A stretch of DNA of 64,000 nucleotides, taken from positions 14,322,001 to 14,386,000 of the forward strand of contig OY540820.1 of assembly GCA_961205875.1 (NCBI GenBank), in the 5' to 3' direction. The stretch comes from Sialis fuliginosa (Eukaryota; Arthropoda; Insecta; Megaloptera; Sialidae). Numbering within the stretch: the first letter of the stretch is position 1; each line of letters opens with the position of its first letter. The notes beneath the pieces were generated by a model, which was given only the letters and a program-made list of their open reading frames with translations, did not search any database and was not told the DNA's origin. A program made the translations under genes and the position numbers. Below are positions 37,278 to 50,700 of this stretch, piece by piece.

Positions 37278-37840
37278 GAATATATACTGTAGATGCAATT
37301 ATATATGTATCTTCTCATCATTGTTTAGCCACATTCACATTACATTGTGTGGAACAAGGACAGATTACAAATGTTAATGCTCTTTCAGCAGGAAACCCGT
37401 TTTAACTGTGTTCATAACCGCATATGTGAAAATTTTTGTTTACTAATAAAAAAAGAAATTTGGCATAAGTTTTATGTAGAATACAAAATCAGTATTGGTT
37501 ATTTGTTGGTGTTGATTCTGTTCGTTTGTAATTAACTAAAAAATGCATTAATGTTTAAGTGCACTTGGCCAAAACTAAATACATTAATGCAAATCCAAGG
37601 ATGGCATATTTTGTGTAGATGTAGGTACTATCGCCTTCAGAAATCGTCTGCCACCGTAAAGGCCAAAATCGCTTACAACAGATTCAAAAATAGAAAGACA
37701 AACTTCATCATTTATCTTAAGACTGGCTCGAATTCTTACAAAACGAGACCAGCTTACATTATTTTGAGACAATAGCGTTTTAATTTTTTCAATTCCAAAT
37801 AATTTAATCTTTTATCCGAGTCTCGGTCTCGTCGCAGGTA

Positions 37841-38085
37841 CAGGGCCGTAACTGGAGGTTTTAGGGCCCCGGACCATTTATGCAATAAATATATAAATTT
37901 AAGACCTTTTTTCGTTGCTACCTCAATCCATAATTTTATGCTTATACTATTATTACTAATTTTAATGGCCTTTTTTTGTTCCTCAATCTTGCCGACCCCA
38001 ATTTTTATGCTGCTGCGGGGGGGGGGGGGGGGGGGGGCTATCTCTGAGGCCCTGGGGCACTACCCCGGTGGTAGTTACGGCCCTG
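37841..38085. mobile_element. hAT-type miniature element with a 21-G run
   Basis: Ends CAGGGCCGTAACTGG and GTAGTTACGGCCCTG. Flanks CGCAGGTA and CGCAGATA form an 8-bp duplication with one mismatch. The interior shares the CGTTGCTACCTCAATCCATAA stretch with the element at 61193. It contains an unbroken G run at 38017-38037. Confidence 0.85.
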
Positions 38086-39042
38086 CGCAGATATTATAAC
38101 CGACAGTTTAACTCCAATTTCGTCTTTTAAAATATTAAACTGATACCATCTTATATCAATTTTGTAAAGATTTAAGACGATCTCGTTTCAGTCTCGTATG
38201 AATAAAATTACTATTATTATTTTAACAAATATTATTAAAGGCTTTTAACCAGGCGTTATTTAAAAAAAACGATTTTTTGTTTAGTCCAAACTTATAATTT
38301 TTGCTTTTGAACTGAAATGACCTTTATTTTTTGCATCTACATTTCTTACATTTTTTGGTTTTACAAGTGCAATGACCTTTTTTCCACACATTTTTTCAAT
38401 TTTTTACACTACACTTTTACAACTACACTTTTCATTTTTACAACTGCAGAAACAAACTACAACTACACACTAAAATAACCCCTACTTTTAACCATTTATT
38501 TAGCTTATTATAAAATATAACACCATTATAAAGGAACGTAAATAAAAAAGGTTGTTTTGTTCTAAGACATATTCTCACAACTATTACATAATTCATAGCA
38601 TTCTTATTTCGTACACGGCCCTGACATTGAAAACATGTAAATAATACTGCAAACTATAAAATACACCCATGTATTAAAACCAGTTCTTAAAAAAAATGTC
38701 GACCATTACGTATTCAAAGAATATACCAAAAATAAAAATAAAAACATCACGAACAAACCCGTATTAATTATGTTCTGATTACACCCGTACATGCATAACA
38801 GTTTGACGACCTCTGGTTTTAACATTAACATTATTAATATCACTCATAAAGTATCGGATACAAACATTTGCAGATGTATTTTATTACGCGTCTTCTTATC
38901 GTCTGGATTATTATAATAATATAATATATAATATAATTACAAATAGGTAGTTTGTGTATGTAATTAAATTATATTAACCTTTGTTTAATTGTTTTAGAAC
39001 ATATCATTATCGTTTTGTACTTTGATTATTTCTTCTTTTACA

Positions 39043-39172
39043 AGTCTTGAGGCTTCCGCGGTGGTCTTGATATGGATCTTGGCTTCTGGGTGTAAGCCGC
39101 GTCGGTTTGGTCGTGTTATCGGCCAACGTTTCGTCACACATTGCAGTGGACATCTTCAGGGCTCTTCTAAAA
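39043..39172 (-). mobile_element. Penelope-like 3' fragment
   Basis: On the minus strand it carries CTGAAGATGTCCACTGCAAT and GACGAAACGTTGGCCGATAA. It is colinear with one arm of the 20594-20836 palindrome, including the AGACCACCGCGGAAGCCTC extension. About 130 bp, with no coding part. Confidence 0.55.
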
Positions 39173-40241
39173 GTCTATTTCTTCTTTTATATTAAAAAAT
39201 TTGTATCAAAATTGTTCATACTATTATGTTTTTTTGAAGTGATGCATTCGGGAATTTGATTTATATTTTTTGGTTTTCTCTTTATATGTTCGAAGATGAG
39301 TTGAATACAGAAAAAGTTAGGAAAATCGGCCATGTGCTTCCCGAGAAAATTTCATTTTTGAAACATTTCGAGTGTATCGCTACACTGTTTTTGAAATATC
39401 TCCGGTTCTATAGGTCGTAGGAAAATTTAAAAAATAATAGAATATTTGTAAGTTAATAGACTATATAACTGTATAGGTAGCGTTACTTTCCAAACGCATT
39501 TTAGAAAAAAAAGTTAACTGGAGTTATAAAATTTAATTAGGACTTTTAACATCTTAACATTGAAACCGTGTCATATATGGCAGATTGTACTAGTTCAACT
39601 TTTATATCGACTATAGAATTCACTAGAATTTCCCCATGGCTTCGTCCGAGTGTATTTCATTATCAATAAATGCCCGTGTCCGAAGCGGACGATTCTGAAA
39701 ATGTAGACACTATATCCCAAAAATTTGCAAAAATTTTTTTTTAGTCACATTTTTTTTTTTTCATAACACGCCACTAGAAGGGTCCATAACTAACATTCCA
39801 CCCCGGGCCACAACTTTCCTTAGTCCGCCACTGACTACCCCGTACTTTTTAGTAAAACTTTTAAAAACATTTCTTATAAACTAGATAATTAATCATAAAC
39901 ACTAATACATAAAACTATACTTATATTATTATTCTATGCTGCACTATGCTGGTTCAATATCCACACACATATGTACCAATACCTACATAGAAAGATTAAA
40001 TGATTAGAACGTCATTGCAAAATGTTGTTTTGCTAGAACATGAGGGTGAGGAGAACTGAAGAATTCCCGTTGTATACAAGTCTGTAGGTTTTTCCTACAA
40101 TGATTCAAACAAGATGGACCGTTATGTTTAAGCTAAACAAATTAATATTTATGTTTTCTTTGTCGCACCTACACATTCATTTAGTCCAGTATATATATTA
40201 TTCAAAAACATAATTATGTACCGCAGCATCAGGTTTTAACT

Positions 40242-40258
40242 CCCCCCCCCCCCCCCCC
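40242..40258. repeat. poly-C run
   Basis: Seventeen C in a row; length is likely unstable in the assembly or population. Confidence 0.9.
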
Positions 40259-40598
40259 TCCTGACAATAAATAAAAAAGAACGCGAAGATATTTTTCAGA
40301 AAGGAGAAATGTTTTAAAACATTTGTGTAATGAGGTGGGGGGGGGCTTATTACTTTTATATTTTCTAATAATTAATTGTTTTTAATAATACTTTTAAATA
40401 CAATATAATATTTAGCATATTTAAAAAAAAAAATTAGGTACATAATGAGTTTAAAACAACAATTAATTGAAATGGGTTTCTTTATAATAATTAATTATTC
40501 TAAATTATAAATATAAATTAATTGAAAATTCATTAAAAATATATAATATAAATATATATATATAAATATATTTAAATTATGTATTATCAATCGAACAT

Positions 40599-41250
40599 TC
40601 GTATGCTCCTTCGGCTATTATTAAGAAATTTAAATTGAAAATTTAACAAATAAGTTGAATAGTTAATATGTCAGCTTGGGGCGATCGAGGAGACTCCAGT
40701 TTTTTTTAAATATAGCTTACACCATTATCTTTAAGACTATCTAATGCCCGAAGACCTTCGTATGCTCCTTCGGCTATTATTAAGAAATTTAAATTGAAAA
40801 TTTAACAATTAAGTTGAATATAGTTAATATGTCAGCTTGGGGCGATCGAGGAGACTCCAGTTTTTTTTTTAAAATATAGCTTACACCATTATCTTTAAGA
40901 CTATCTAATGCCCGAAGACCTTCGTATGCTCCTTCGGCTATTATTAAGAAATTTAAATTGAAAATTTAACAAATAAGTTGAATAGTTAATATGTCAGCTT
41001 GGGGCGATCGAGGAGACTCCAGTTTTTTTTTTAAATATAGCTTACACCATTATCTTTAAGACTATCTAATGCCCGAAGACCTTCGTATGCTCCTTCGGCT
41101 ATTATTAAGAAATTTAAATTGAAAATTTAACAATTAAGTTGAATATAGTTAATATGTCAGCTTGGGGCGATCGAGGAGACTCCAGTTTTTTTTTAAAATA
41201 TAGCTTACACCATTATCTTTAAGACTATCTAATGCCCGAAAACCTTCGTA
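40599..41250. repeat. satellite array, about 160-bp unit in an ABAB pattern
   Basis: The word GTATGCTCCTTCGGCTATTA recurs at 40601, 40760, 40924 and 41085 and begins again at 41248 (spacing 159, 164, 161, 163). Units 1 and 3 share AACAAATAAGTTGAATAGTT; units 2 and 4 share AACAATTAAGTTGAATATAG, so the array is two copies of a roughly 323-bp dimer. The unit matches the internal segment of the family S transposons at 5432 and 11520. A miniature element interrupts the fifth unit. Confidence 0.92.
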
Positions 41251-41252
41251 TC

Positions 41253-41601
41253 ATGGGCGCCGGGAGGGGGGTGCAAGGAGGTGCACTTGCACCCCCCCCT
41301 GGCAAAAATGAAAAAACAAAAAAATTAAGAAATACAATTTTTAATTTAGAATTCAGGCCAGAATATAAAAGTGATGACCTTTTTTTTTTTGGTCACGTCA
41401 AGTTCACTCTGTAATTTTATAAATTTAGATAATGAAAAATAAAAACTGTACACCTTTTTATTTAGTCATGCTAAATGGAATACAAGTTTATTATTACAAA
41501 ATTATTATGTTTTAATTTTTGTTTTTTATTATTTTATATACAATAATTTAATTTTATATATCTAAATGCACCCCCCTGGAAGAAATTCTGCCGGCGCCCA
41601 T
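41253..41601. mobile_element. ATGGGCGCCGG-terminated miniature element, copy 2
   Basis: Same ends and interior as 9586-9901, slightly longer. It inserted into the last unit of the satellite array, so it is younger than the array. Confidence 0.85.
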
Positions 41602-41621
41602 GCGAACAACATTACTAATAC

Positions 41622-41690
41622 TCGGTATTATAAAAAATTTGCTTGGTTGCAAATGCAAATTAGCTACCAGCTAACGCTATCTACTAGTTA
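41622..41690. mobile_element. CCCGGTATTATAAAGAA-family fragment
   Basis: Left terminal part only: CTCGGTATTATAAAAAATTT and GCTAACGCTATCTACTAG. Confidence 0.7.
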
Positions 41691-42058
41691 TTAAATATAA
41701 ATTACAGCACACAGATGTAACATAGCCAATGAAATCATTAAATATTTCTTTTAAAAAATGATCAGATATACAAACCTAAGATTAATGAAAACTACACTGT
41801 ATATCACCTTTAGTTCACATAAATAAATATAGATGGCATTATCGCTCGTACTAAATTGCAATATTATAATTTAAAAAAATTTACATGAAAATATAAGAAA
41901 CTTGTCTTACACAATAAGACAAGGCGATAAAAGAAAATACTATTAAAATGCTGGACAGGTAAGATCATTAGGTTGACAACATTATGATTCAGTCATTCTT
42001 TAAATATTTGTGTGACAATGCAATGAAGAAAAATAATTGTATATTATTATGGGGACAT

Positions 42059-42161
42059 TCATATGTTACTTATTGTTTCGACATAAATGGATCCAAAAAT
42101 TTGTCTGCCTACTTCAATGAATAAGTAATATTCTTCACTATTATTATCGCCTTTGTTGTAA
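42059..42161 (-). other. possible terminal exon on the minus strand
   Basis: After an acceptor-like TTTACAG the minus strand reads YNKGDNNSEEYYLFIEVGR and continues QIFGSIYVETISNI before a stop. The composition is protein-like, but no partner exon was found nearby, so it may be a transposon or gene remnant. Confidence 0.25.
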
Positions 42162-43298
42162 CTGTAAACATAAATTCATAATTCATAATGCACATTTAAG
42201 AAATGTTTTATTTAAATTTTTAAGAGGTTTATGATAATTTTGTGTGACAAAATCTCAACAAAAAAAAATGGAAAAGCTCGGAACCCAGATCATCTGAATG
42301 ATTTTTTTTAATTTCTTCATCGCGTTGCTAATTGTAAGACTAAATAGTAAAATTTATAATGGGTAAACATTTAAGCATTTCGTCTTATAAGGGGACCACC
42401 AAACCAAAACTATATATAAACATATCTTTATGGGAGACTGTCATTTTTAAGGCTTGAATATTCTAAAGTCGCCTCTGACTGAATCAAACAGATAATTATC
42501 AATATTGACACCATTTAATATTTTAAGTCTAAACTAGCTATAAGCAGAACATATTTTGATTTAATATCAATAAATTAAACTCACCTTTATCTTGACCCTT
42601 TATTAATGTAAATCTTACTCCATTGCAACAATATTATTTCATGATTTAATTATCAATAAAAAATAATAATATATTGTATTCCTATTATAGTAGTTTTATT
42701 TAGGACATTATTATATAACCATAAATTAATTCCAATACAAAGAAATAAATTTCCAGTGTTTCATTCTAGATATCAAAATCAATGTTTACAACAAAATAAT
42801 TAGGCAACAGATAAAAATTATTCATTAATTCAAGGTTCAAGAAATTTTGTAGTTTATGTTTATGTTTCTTCAAATATTGACAACGATGTGTATTCAAAAA
42901 TTCTTCAATATTTCAAAATAATGATATCTCATATATTGTTATTAACATAAATGTGTATGTTTACTTTCTTCTTAAAAAATCAAGCAAATATAAGAAGTTC
43001 GAGATATGCATATATCGGGAAAAATTAAAAAATTTGCATTTATATTTTTAGTTTAATCAATTTTTGAGGTAATTTCAATAAAAGTGATTTTCGTAAACAA
43101 TTTTTTATTTTAGTGAATATGGAAATACACATACTCGTTTATCCCTGTTTTAAATAATCAAAAATACAATTTAAATAATTTAATAATTTATCTATGTATT
43201 AAATTACCGTGTAATTTCAAACAAAATATTTTTCTATTAAAATAAAAATACACGTTTAACCCTAATAGAGGATTTTTATCAGATTAACAAACAAACGA
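42162..43298. other. AT-rich spacer
   Basis: No gene or clear repeat recognised. Confidence 0.35.
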
Positions 43299-43870
43299 TA
43301 AGGTACTGGCACCAGTCTTGGATATGACCCCAGTAATGGCTATTTTTTAATAAATGTACTGAATTAGAAATATTTGTTGATATTTGATTACTACCATTTT
43401 TGAATATTAATCTATATATTTAACTGTCTTACAACGTGATTTGATAACAATCGGCCAATAGGTGTCAAAATGGTGAACATTTAAACTAATTATTAGTACA
43501 ATTTATTTATTAATTATTATATTATCATAGCAAATGTTTTACATTGTTTAAAATTTAAAGATTCTTTCTTTTATATCTTTTGTGTCGTAGTACTTATCAT
43601 TTTGTAATTATTAGCAAGTGTCCATCACTGCGTGCTCATTATACTGGTTTTACTTTATCCATTATTGTAGAAAAAACATGAACAAAATAAAAGGCTATAA
43701 TTTAAAAAAACAAACTATATTTGCAGACTTTAGTATATAAATTGATTAAATAAAAGTTACTTGTTTTATTAGTGTCATGAATTCATGAGAATTACAAAAA
43801 AGAACCCCGTGAATCACAAAAACAGAAAACCTTGCTCTTATAGCGGCCATAACTGGTGCCATTACCTTAT
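43299..43870. mobile_element. GGTACTGGCACCAGT-family miniature element, full length
   Basis: The best copy: it begins AAGGTACTGGCACCAGTCTT and ends GCGGCCATAACTGGTGCCAT then TACCTT, about 570 bp. The two ends are inverted repeats of about 16 bp; no protein is encoded. Confidence 0.88.
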
Positions 43871-44275
43871 AAGATTTTATAAATGTTTATAAAAAAGAAA
43901 AAAACTTGGTCGAAGCATTGAAAAACTATTAAAAATTATAATAAAATATTTTATATTAATTAAAATCTTTATTTTATTTTTATTGAAATGGCAAAAAAAA
44001 ACACAAATGTGTCGTTTTTGATGTAGACTGATGCTTTAGTATTTGTATATAATTTATGTTATTATTATTGCAATAAAACAGTTATTAAAATACGAATTAA
44101 TTTAAAATAATTGTCATTTTACTTCTTTACAATGTTATTTAAAAGTGCTTAAAAGTATAAACATATACAGGTTGTTTAATAAATAAATGTATTTTAACAA
44201 ATAACATCGATAATTGAAAAATCAGAAGCCAAAAATAATAATAATAAATAATTCTTCCAACTAAGGTGTGTAGTA

Positions 44276-44342
44276 ATCAAATATCAACAAATATTTTTAA
44301 TTTAGTACATTAGTCATATCCAAGACTGGTGCCAGTACCTTA
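44276..44342. mobile_element. GGTACTGGCACCAGT-family terminal fragment
   Basis: Ends CAAGACTGGTGCCAGTACC; only the right end remains. Confidence 0.75.
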
Positions 44343-44733
44343 TTTATAATGAGATATTTCCTATGCCAGAAATATTATAAGAGAAAAACAGTTTTTTTTT
44401 ATCAAATAAAATGCAAAACTTTATGTATATACATAGATATAAAATCTATTTATAAACTGTATCTATAAACTAGATAATACCATAATAACCAACCTTCAAC
44501 TGTTACAACTGTTTAAATCATAATAATACCTACCATCATCGAACTTTCCGGTCGATTTTTTGAGCCGATCGAAACATCCTGTATAATTATCGTAAGAAAA
44601 ATCAACATAGGTGTTTTGCAAGGAATACCATGACGTAGATAAGACAATAGGTTCTTTGGTGGGGACAAGCATAACAAACTCTCTGTAGAACATCGTGAAG
44701 CGGTCAGTCAGTGTCCAGAATCTAACGTACAAC

Positions 44734-47700
44734 ATGGAGAACGCATTGTGGATCTTGGGGTTAGCGTGCTTGATTGCTGTAGCAACAGGTATGGAGTTCA
44801 TATTTTGTATTTATATATATATACATATACTTTAATACAAGTTAATGTAAATATTTATAAAATGCAAGAATTTTGATTTAGTTTTTTATATTGAATACAT
44901 ATCATATCTTATAGTTTTATATATTATCTTTTTTAGTAGGTAGTAGGTACCTACATATTTATATTTTAATTAAAACTTTCGCAGTTTTCTGTATTAGAAT
45001 TTTAGCTTTATTTTAAAATAGTTTACTTTTAATAATTTAAATGAAAGGAAGATTCTAATTTGAGAATTACAATTAATTAATTACATCTTTTTAAAATTAC
45101 AACTCATTAATTTATTATATAAAATTTATTTAAAATTAATTTAATTAATAATTTTGTACATAAATATCTATTAATTCCAATCCCTGTATCAAATTTCATA
45201 ACTGTAGCACAATGGGTTCTCTAGATATTAAATAAACACTAATTTTGGGTAAAAGACTGTAGCTCCTTCACGAAGAAATTCCAGACATAGGTTCACATAA
45301 GGTTTTTTGCTTAAAATTACATCCTCGATCTACTATTAAATTTTTTTACATAAGTTGTAAATATGTATATTACATAATGTTTTTATAATTTTGATAAATG
45401 TTTTCTTTAAATTAAATATCACATGAATCGTTCATTAAGCATTAGAAAAAATCCTTGTCTATTAAACTGATTTTACAATAATTTAGCCGGTACTCTGGTA
45501 CCAAAATTAACAGATCGATAAAAAAAATGATCAATTTGCAACACTTTTAATAAAATTTAAATAAACAAACATAAAATGCAAATGTGTGTATGCATGTACT
45601 TAAAAGTTAAATTATTGGTATAGCCTTAAGTATTGATTATTAATTATGAAATAACTAAACAATTATCATTAACACTTATAATGTTAACTTAATTTACAAA
45701 GAATAATCAATATACTTAATGAATTATATATTTATCACAATTAGTGAAACGTGTTATCATTTGAGTTAATTAAGTACCAATTAATATTATTTACATTAAT
45801 CAAATGTAAATAATATGTACGCTAATGAATGTTTACTAATACGTCAATGATCTGTTTAAAATATAGAATGCAAGTATTATATTTTGATGTTCATCCCGTT
45901 ATGAAGAACATGCCATATAAATTACATAAAGTTGTATTCACTGTCCAGAGAACTTATAAATATTCATTTACAAACATTACTCTAGAAAATAATTACTATA
46001 TTATATTAAAAGTAGATACACGTTTTTCTTATTTCAATTAATTAATATCAAAAATAACACGCCACACAAAAAAATGAGAGGTACCAAAAAAGGGCCATTA
46101 TATAGCTTTGTAGTATTGGTCGAGTATAGTCGAAATCCAATTTTTTTTTAATTTGAGCTTGAATTTTGGGTTTAGGTTGAATTTTTCCAAGTTGGCTACT
46201 AAACATTTAAAATCGTTTTTTTTTGCTGTTAAGTGGATTTTGTTTTAATTGATTTTTATGTTAAAAAAGATTTTCACAAGTTTCGTCCAGGAAAAAAATT
46301 GTTTTCGCAAAAGTTAAAATTTTTCCCAAGTCTCTTCAAAAATGTACCAACAAGGTTCCACTGTATTTATAAAATGTATAAACAATTTTATGTTTTAAAA
46401 TATGGTATACTTACCGTTTTTCATAATTTATTATTATAGCTATCTTTCATTGTCGTTATTATAGTAGATGATTTATTTTTCCAGTATATATTTTTTAAGT
46501 ACCGTTTTAAATTATATTATGTAAATTACTGAATAACAAGTCAACATAAAATCTCATTTTTTTTAAATAATGATAAATATTTTTGGAAACAAACAAAAAA
46601 TATTTAAATTTAAATTAACATATATTTCAATTACTATTTTTAATATTTTATTCAGATTTCTTAAATGTATCTTTTCATGGTATTTAATTGTATACAATTT
46701 AAAATATTCTAAATTATGATTAAGTTCAATAATATATAAGTACCTAGTCTACAACCAACTAAATACTAAATTCGCATTTTTATTACTTTTTAACCCTTTA
46801 AGCTCTTGTGATACCACTTCTTCAAAAATCTCCAAATAATTCTTGATTTTGTCACTCAAAATTATTATGTACCAAAAGTTTTTAATTGAAACATCAATTT
46901 ATCGTGTCTTTATTATTAAATTAATTATTTATGTAGATAATAACTTGATAATAGTTCTGCAAATCAAATCATTGTTTATAAATAGATAGAATTATTTATT
47001 TATTTCAATAATTCGTCTCTTTTTATTAAAAGTTATTTTAAATAAAAAATATTCATACATGCATATAAAAAATAATTGTTTGAGGTCAAGTTTGACTTTA
47101 TAAATTCAAAATGTTGTAATTTAAAAATACCTTTCTTGTTTTTTGAAGATACGTATTACAACATTGATGTCATTTCCAAATGGCTTGAGCGTTATTTGTT
47201 CTGTGACATTTAAAACGGACAAAACATAAGAATTAATAACCGTGACGATGCTTAATTAAATATCTTTTCCGTATTATTTCTGTTAACGCCTTTATTGCAT
47301 TAGAATTCTTGTAAATTTCGGCATTTCTAGTGTAAATATTGGTAATGCATATAATTTTATAATTATGTTGAAATATATTATATTTAATATGAGGTGCTGG
47401 CACCAGTCTTGGATATGACCCTAGTAATGGCTATTTTTTAATTAAATGTACTGAATTTGAAATATTTGTAGATTTTTGATTACTACCATTTCTGAATATT
47501 AATCTATATACATTTAACTGTATTACTGCGTGATTTGATGACAATCGGCCAATAGGTGACAAAATGGTGGACATTTAAACTAATTATTAGTATAATTTCT
47601 TTATTAATTATTATATTATCATAGGAACTGCTTTACATTGTTTCAAATTTGACGATTCTTTCTTTTATATCTTTTGTGTCGTAGTACTTATCATTTTGTA

Positions 47701-50700
47701 ATCATTAGCAAGCAGCTAAAACTGGTGCCAGTACCTTATAATGTAATGATTTTATCAGATAACAAAACTAAAGTAATTGTGAGCCATTCGATAACATTTT
47801 GTATTTGTATTTATTATTAGTCTACCAGTTACAAATAATCTACATCCAGAAAAATATTAAAATAACAAGTTTTTATACATCCATATTATTCCATGTCATT
47901 TATCTTTTAATCGATTTCCCATTGTATGTTTGATTTACTATCAAATTACTTCATTTTTTAATCATTTATATTTCAGAAGGATTAAATAATAATAGAAAAT
48001 AAATTGATTCTAAACATCCAATTAATATTGTATTATTAAGTCATAAATCAAAATTTTTGTAAATAAATAAAAATTTTATTTATAAATTCCTAATCAATGA
48101 TGCTATTTGCAAAAAAAAATCAGGATGTTATTTTATTTATTTATTCATAAAAAACATTGCCTTAAGACTCAATTAAACATTTTAAACGAATTTAATCATT
48201 TACGCAAACTTTTTCAATGAGTGAAAAAATAAATATATTCATAATTGTAATTTTTTTTTTTCGATTCACATCTTTCTTTCAAATATTTATTAACATTATT
48301 TACATAATATATGTTTTTCTTTACTTTGTAGTATATAACATTTTACTATATTATGAGTCAAATAATGCAAAATATTTGCATACTAGTATCAAGGATGTAA
48401 AAAGAAATAAACATAATTTCTTATGATTGATGGTCACATTATCAGGCGCGTATACAAGGGGGGTCAAGGGATCATGACCCCTTCTCTCAAGAACTAAAAA
48501 ATACACTAGATATTATGAAAAAATCAGAAAGTTATTTAAAGTAGTCAGATGAGTTCAAATCACTATGTATTAATAAATTTTCAACTAAAGATAGATATAC
48601 TATTTTTAATATACATACCTAATTAATATTGAGAATCGCTAAAGTAATTGTTTTATATGAGTTAGAGGTAATTGATTTGACTTCATTTCTAGTTGCCTTA
48701 TTTATTGTACATCTCTTTACTACCGTTTATTGCAAAATTCGAATTTGTAAAATAAACAATTAAAGAATGTATAGTCAAAAAACTGTTTATCTCGAAAACA
48801 ACAGCTCTAAATAAATTTTGATTTACAGATTATAAGTCAGCGAATTTTTCTGCATACTGTTCTGAAACAGCCTGTATATTAATTTTTTTTGCGAAAAGTA
48901 AATGATAAAATATTTTGAGAAAGTGTTTTTCTAAATTAAAAAAAATAATTCTGTATGATCCCCTCCGAAATATTAGGCTGTATACGCACCTGCACATTAT
49001 GGTGTATGTCTTCGATTGCAAAATAAAATAACCTTTGTCATCGAAAGACAATCCGATTTACAGATGCAAATAACAATGACACACCCACGTTTAAATCTTA
49101 TAATGTCGTTTAGTTTTTATACTCGGATCCGGATGATAACAATATGGTATCATCAGGGACGAACCAAGAGTTTCGTAATCCTATATTGACACAATTGCAT
49201 TCGAAATTCAAATATTTGTAAGAACTATATAGTAGGGTTTCGCGCTGAAACGATATCGACTTAACCCCTTAAATTTTAATTAGATCATACTTGGCGAAAG
49301 TTTTCCCGAGAGTATCGATTTTAAGAGATTATTAATAATTTGAATCTAGATTCATTGATGACTTAAAAGAAAGGACCCCGCAGTTTTTGATAGGGAAATG
49401 GCTTTCAGTCAATCTCTTTGAAACCAACTGGAAAATATTCTCTAAATCATCCCGATTAAAAGTCTCAATGGTCGCAACCGCCTAAGTTCCCGAGGTCTCG
49501 CGCAAAGAGCTGTTTTGTACCTAATAATGCAATAAAAAAATCAGGATGATTTAGAGAATATTTTCCAGTTGGTTTCAAAGAGATTGACTTTATTAAATTA
49601 TTAAAATAATTTTTGTCAGATGTGATATTTTATTTTTTATTGAATATTCCTCAAAACTGGGCGTAATGTATAGTTTTATCTTACTTATAACATGTATATC
49701 GGATCTTACATAAAAAATCTCGCGATGAGCTCTGCAGTTTTTTTCAAGATATAAAACATCTGTAAATTGTTTTAGCCTACATGTCGCTATTGTTATCGTA
49801 ATACACATTATACATATTCATGGTATGTTGGATACATATTTCCAAGAGCATTGTTCACAAGGTTAATGTTATTTTTCATGTGCGACTGGAAAAACCTACC
49901 GAGCGTAGTAATTATATCGTTGTATTGAAAATTGTCTTTTAGTTCTTGTTAATTAGTGTTACATCATGAAAAAATGCTTTTGTTTCAATTCCTGGAGCTT
50001 GTTCATTGGTTTTGTTATATTACACAGGGCAACATCATTTTTACTGCCGAAACCTAAACAGACGATCTCGAAAGTTTTTGACGTGCCCGTTCCCCAAATT
50101 GCTCAATTAGCTCAGATTCTCGAGATATCTATGTGCAAAAATAACATATAGTACTGGCACCCAATAATGGCTATTTTTAAATTAAATGTACTGAATTAGA
50201 AATATTTATATTAATTTATATACATTTAACTATCTTACAGCGTGATTTGATGAAAATCGGCCAATAGGTGTCAAATGGTGGACATTTAAACTAATTATTA
50301 GTTTAATTTATTTATTCATTATTATATTATTATAGAAACTGCTTTACATTGTTTCCAAATTTGATGATTTTTACATCTTTTGTGTCGTAGTACTTATCAT
50401 TTTGTAATCATTAGCAAGTGTCCATATAATTTTAAAAAACAAACTATATTTGCGGTCTTTGGTAATTAAATTGATTAAATAAAGAGTTACTTATTTTATT
50501 AGTTATTCAAAAAACTCTTCTATAATTTCCAAACAAATGACAAGTATGATTTTAAATTAAAAACAAAAAAATGTTAATTTTATTTTTTCGAAAAAAAAAC
50601 ATCTCAAAACTTTTTATTACCTAGATTTGTAATAAAATGCAAGTTTTATAAAACAAAAATAATAATCGTATCCAATAAAATTCCTCAATAAAAAAAATTC

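Noticed and set aside
40599-41250. Regular spacing suggestive of a CRISPR array
   Set aside because: The whole roughly 160-bp unit is repeated with no unique spacers, and the genome is animal; it is a satellite.
44496-44801. 101-residue minus-strand open frame
   Set aside because: It lies antisense to exon 1 of lysozyme D, whose signal peptide and donor fit the plus-strand gene exactly.
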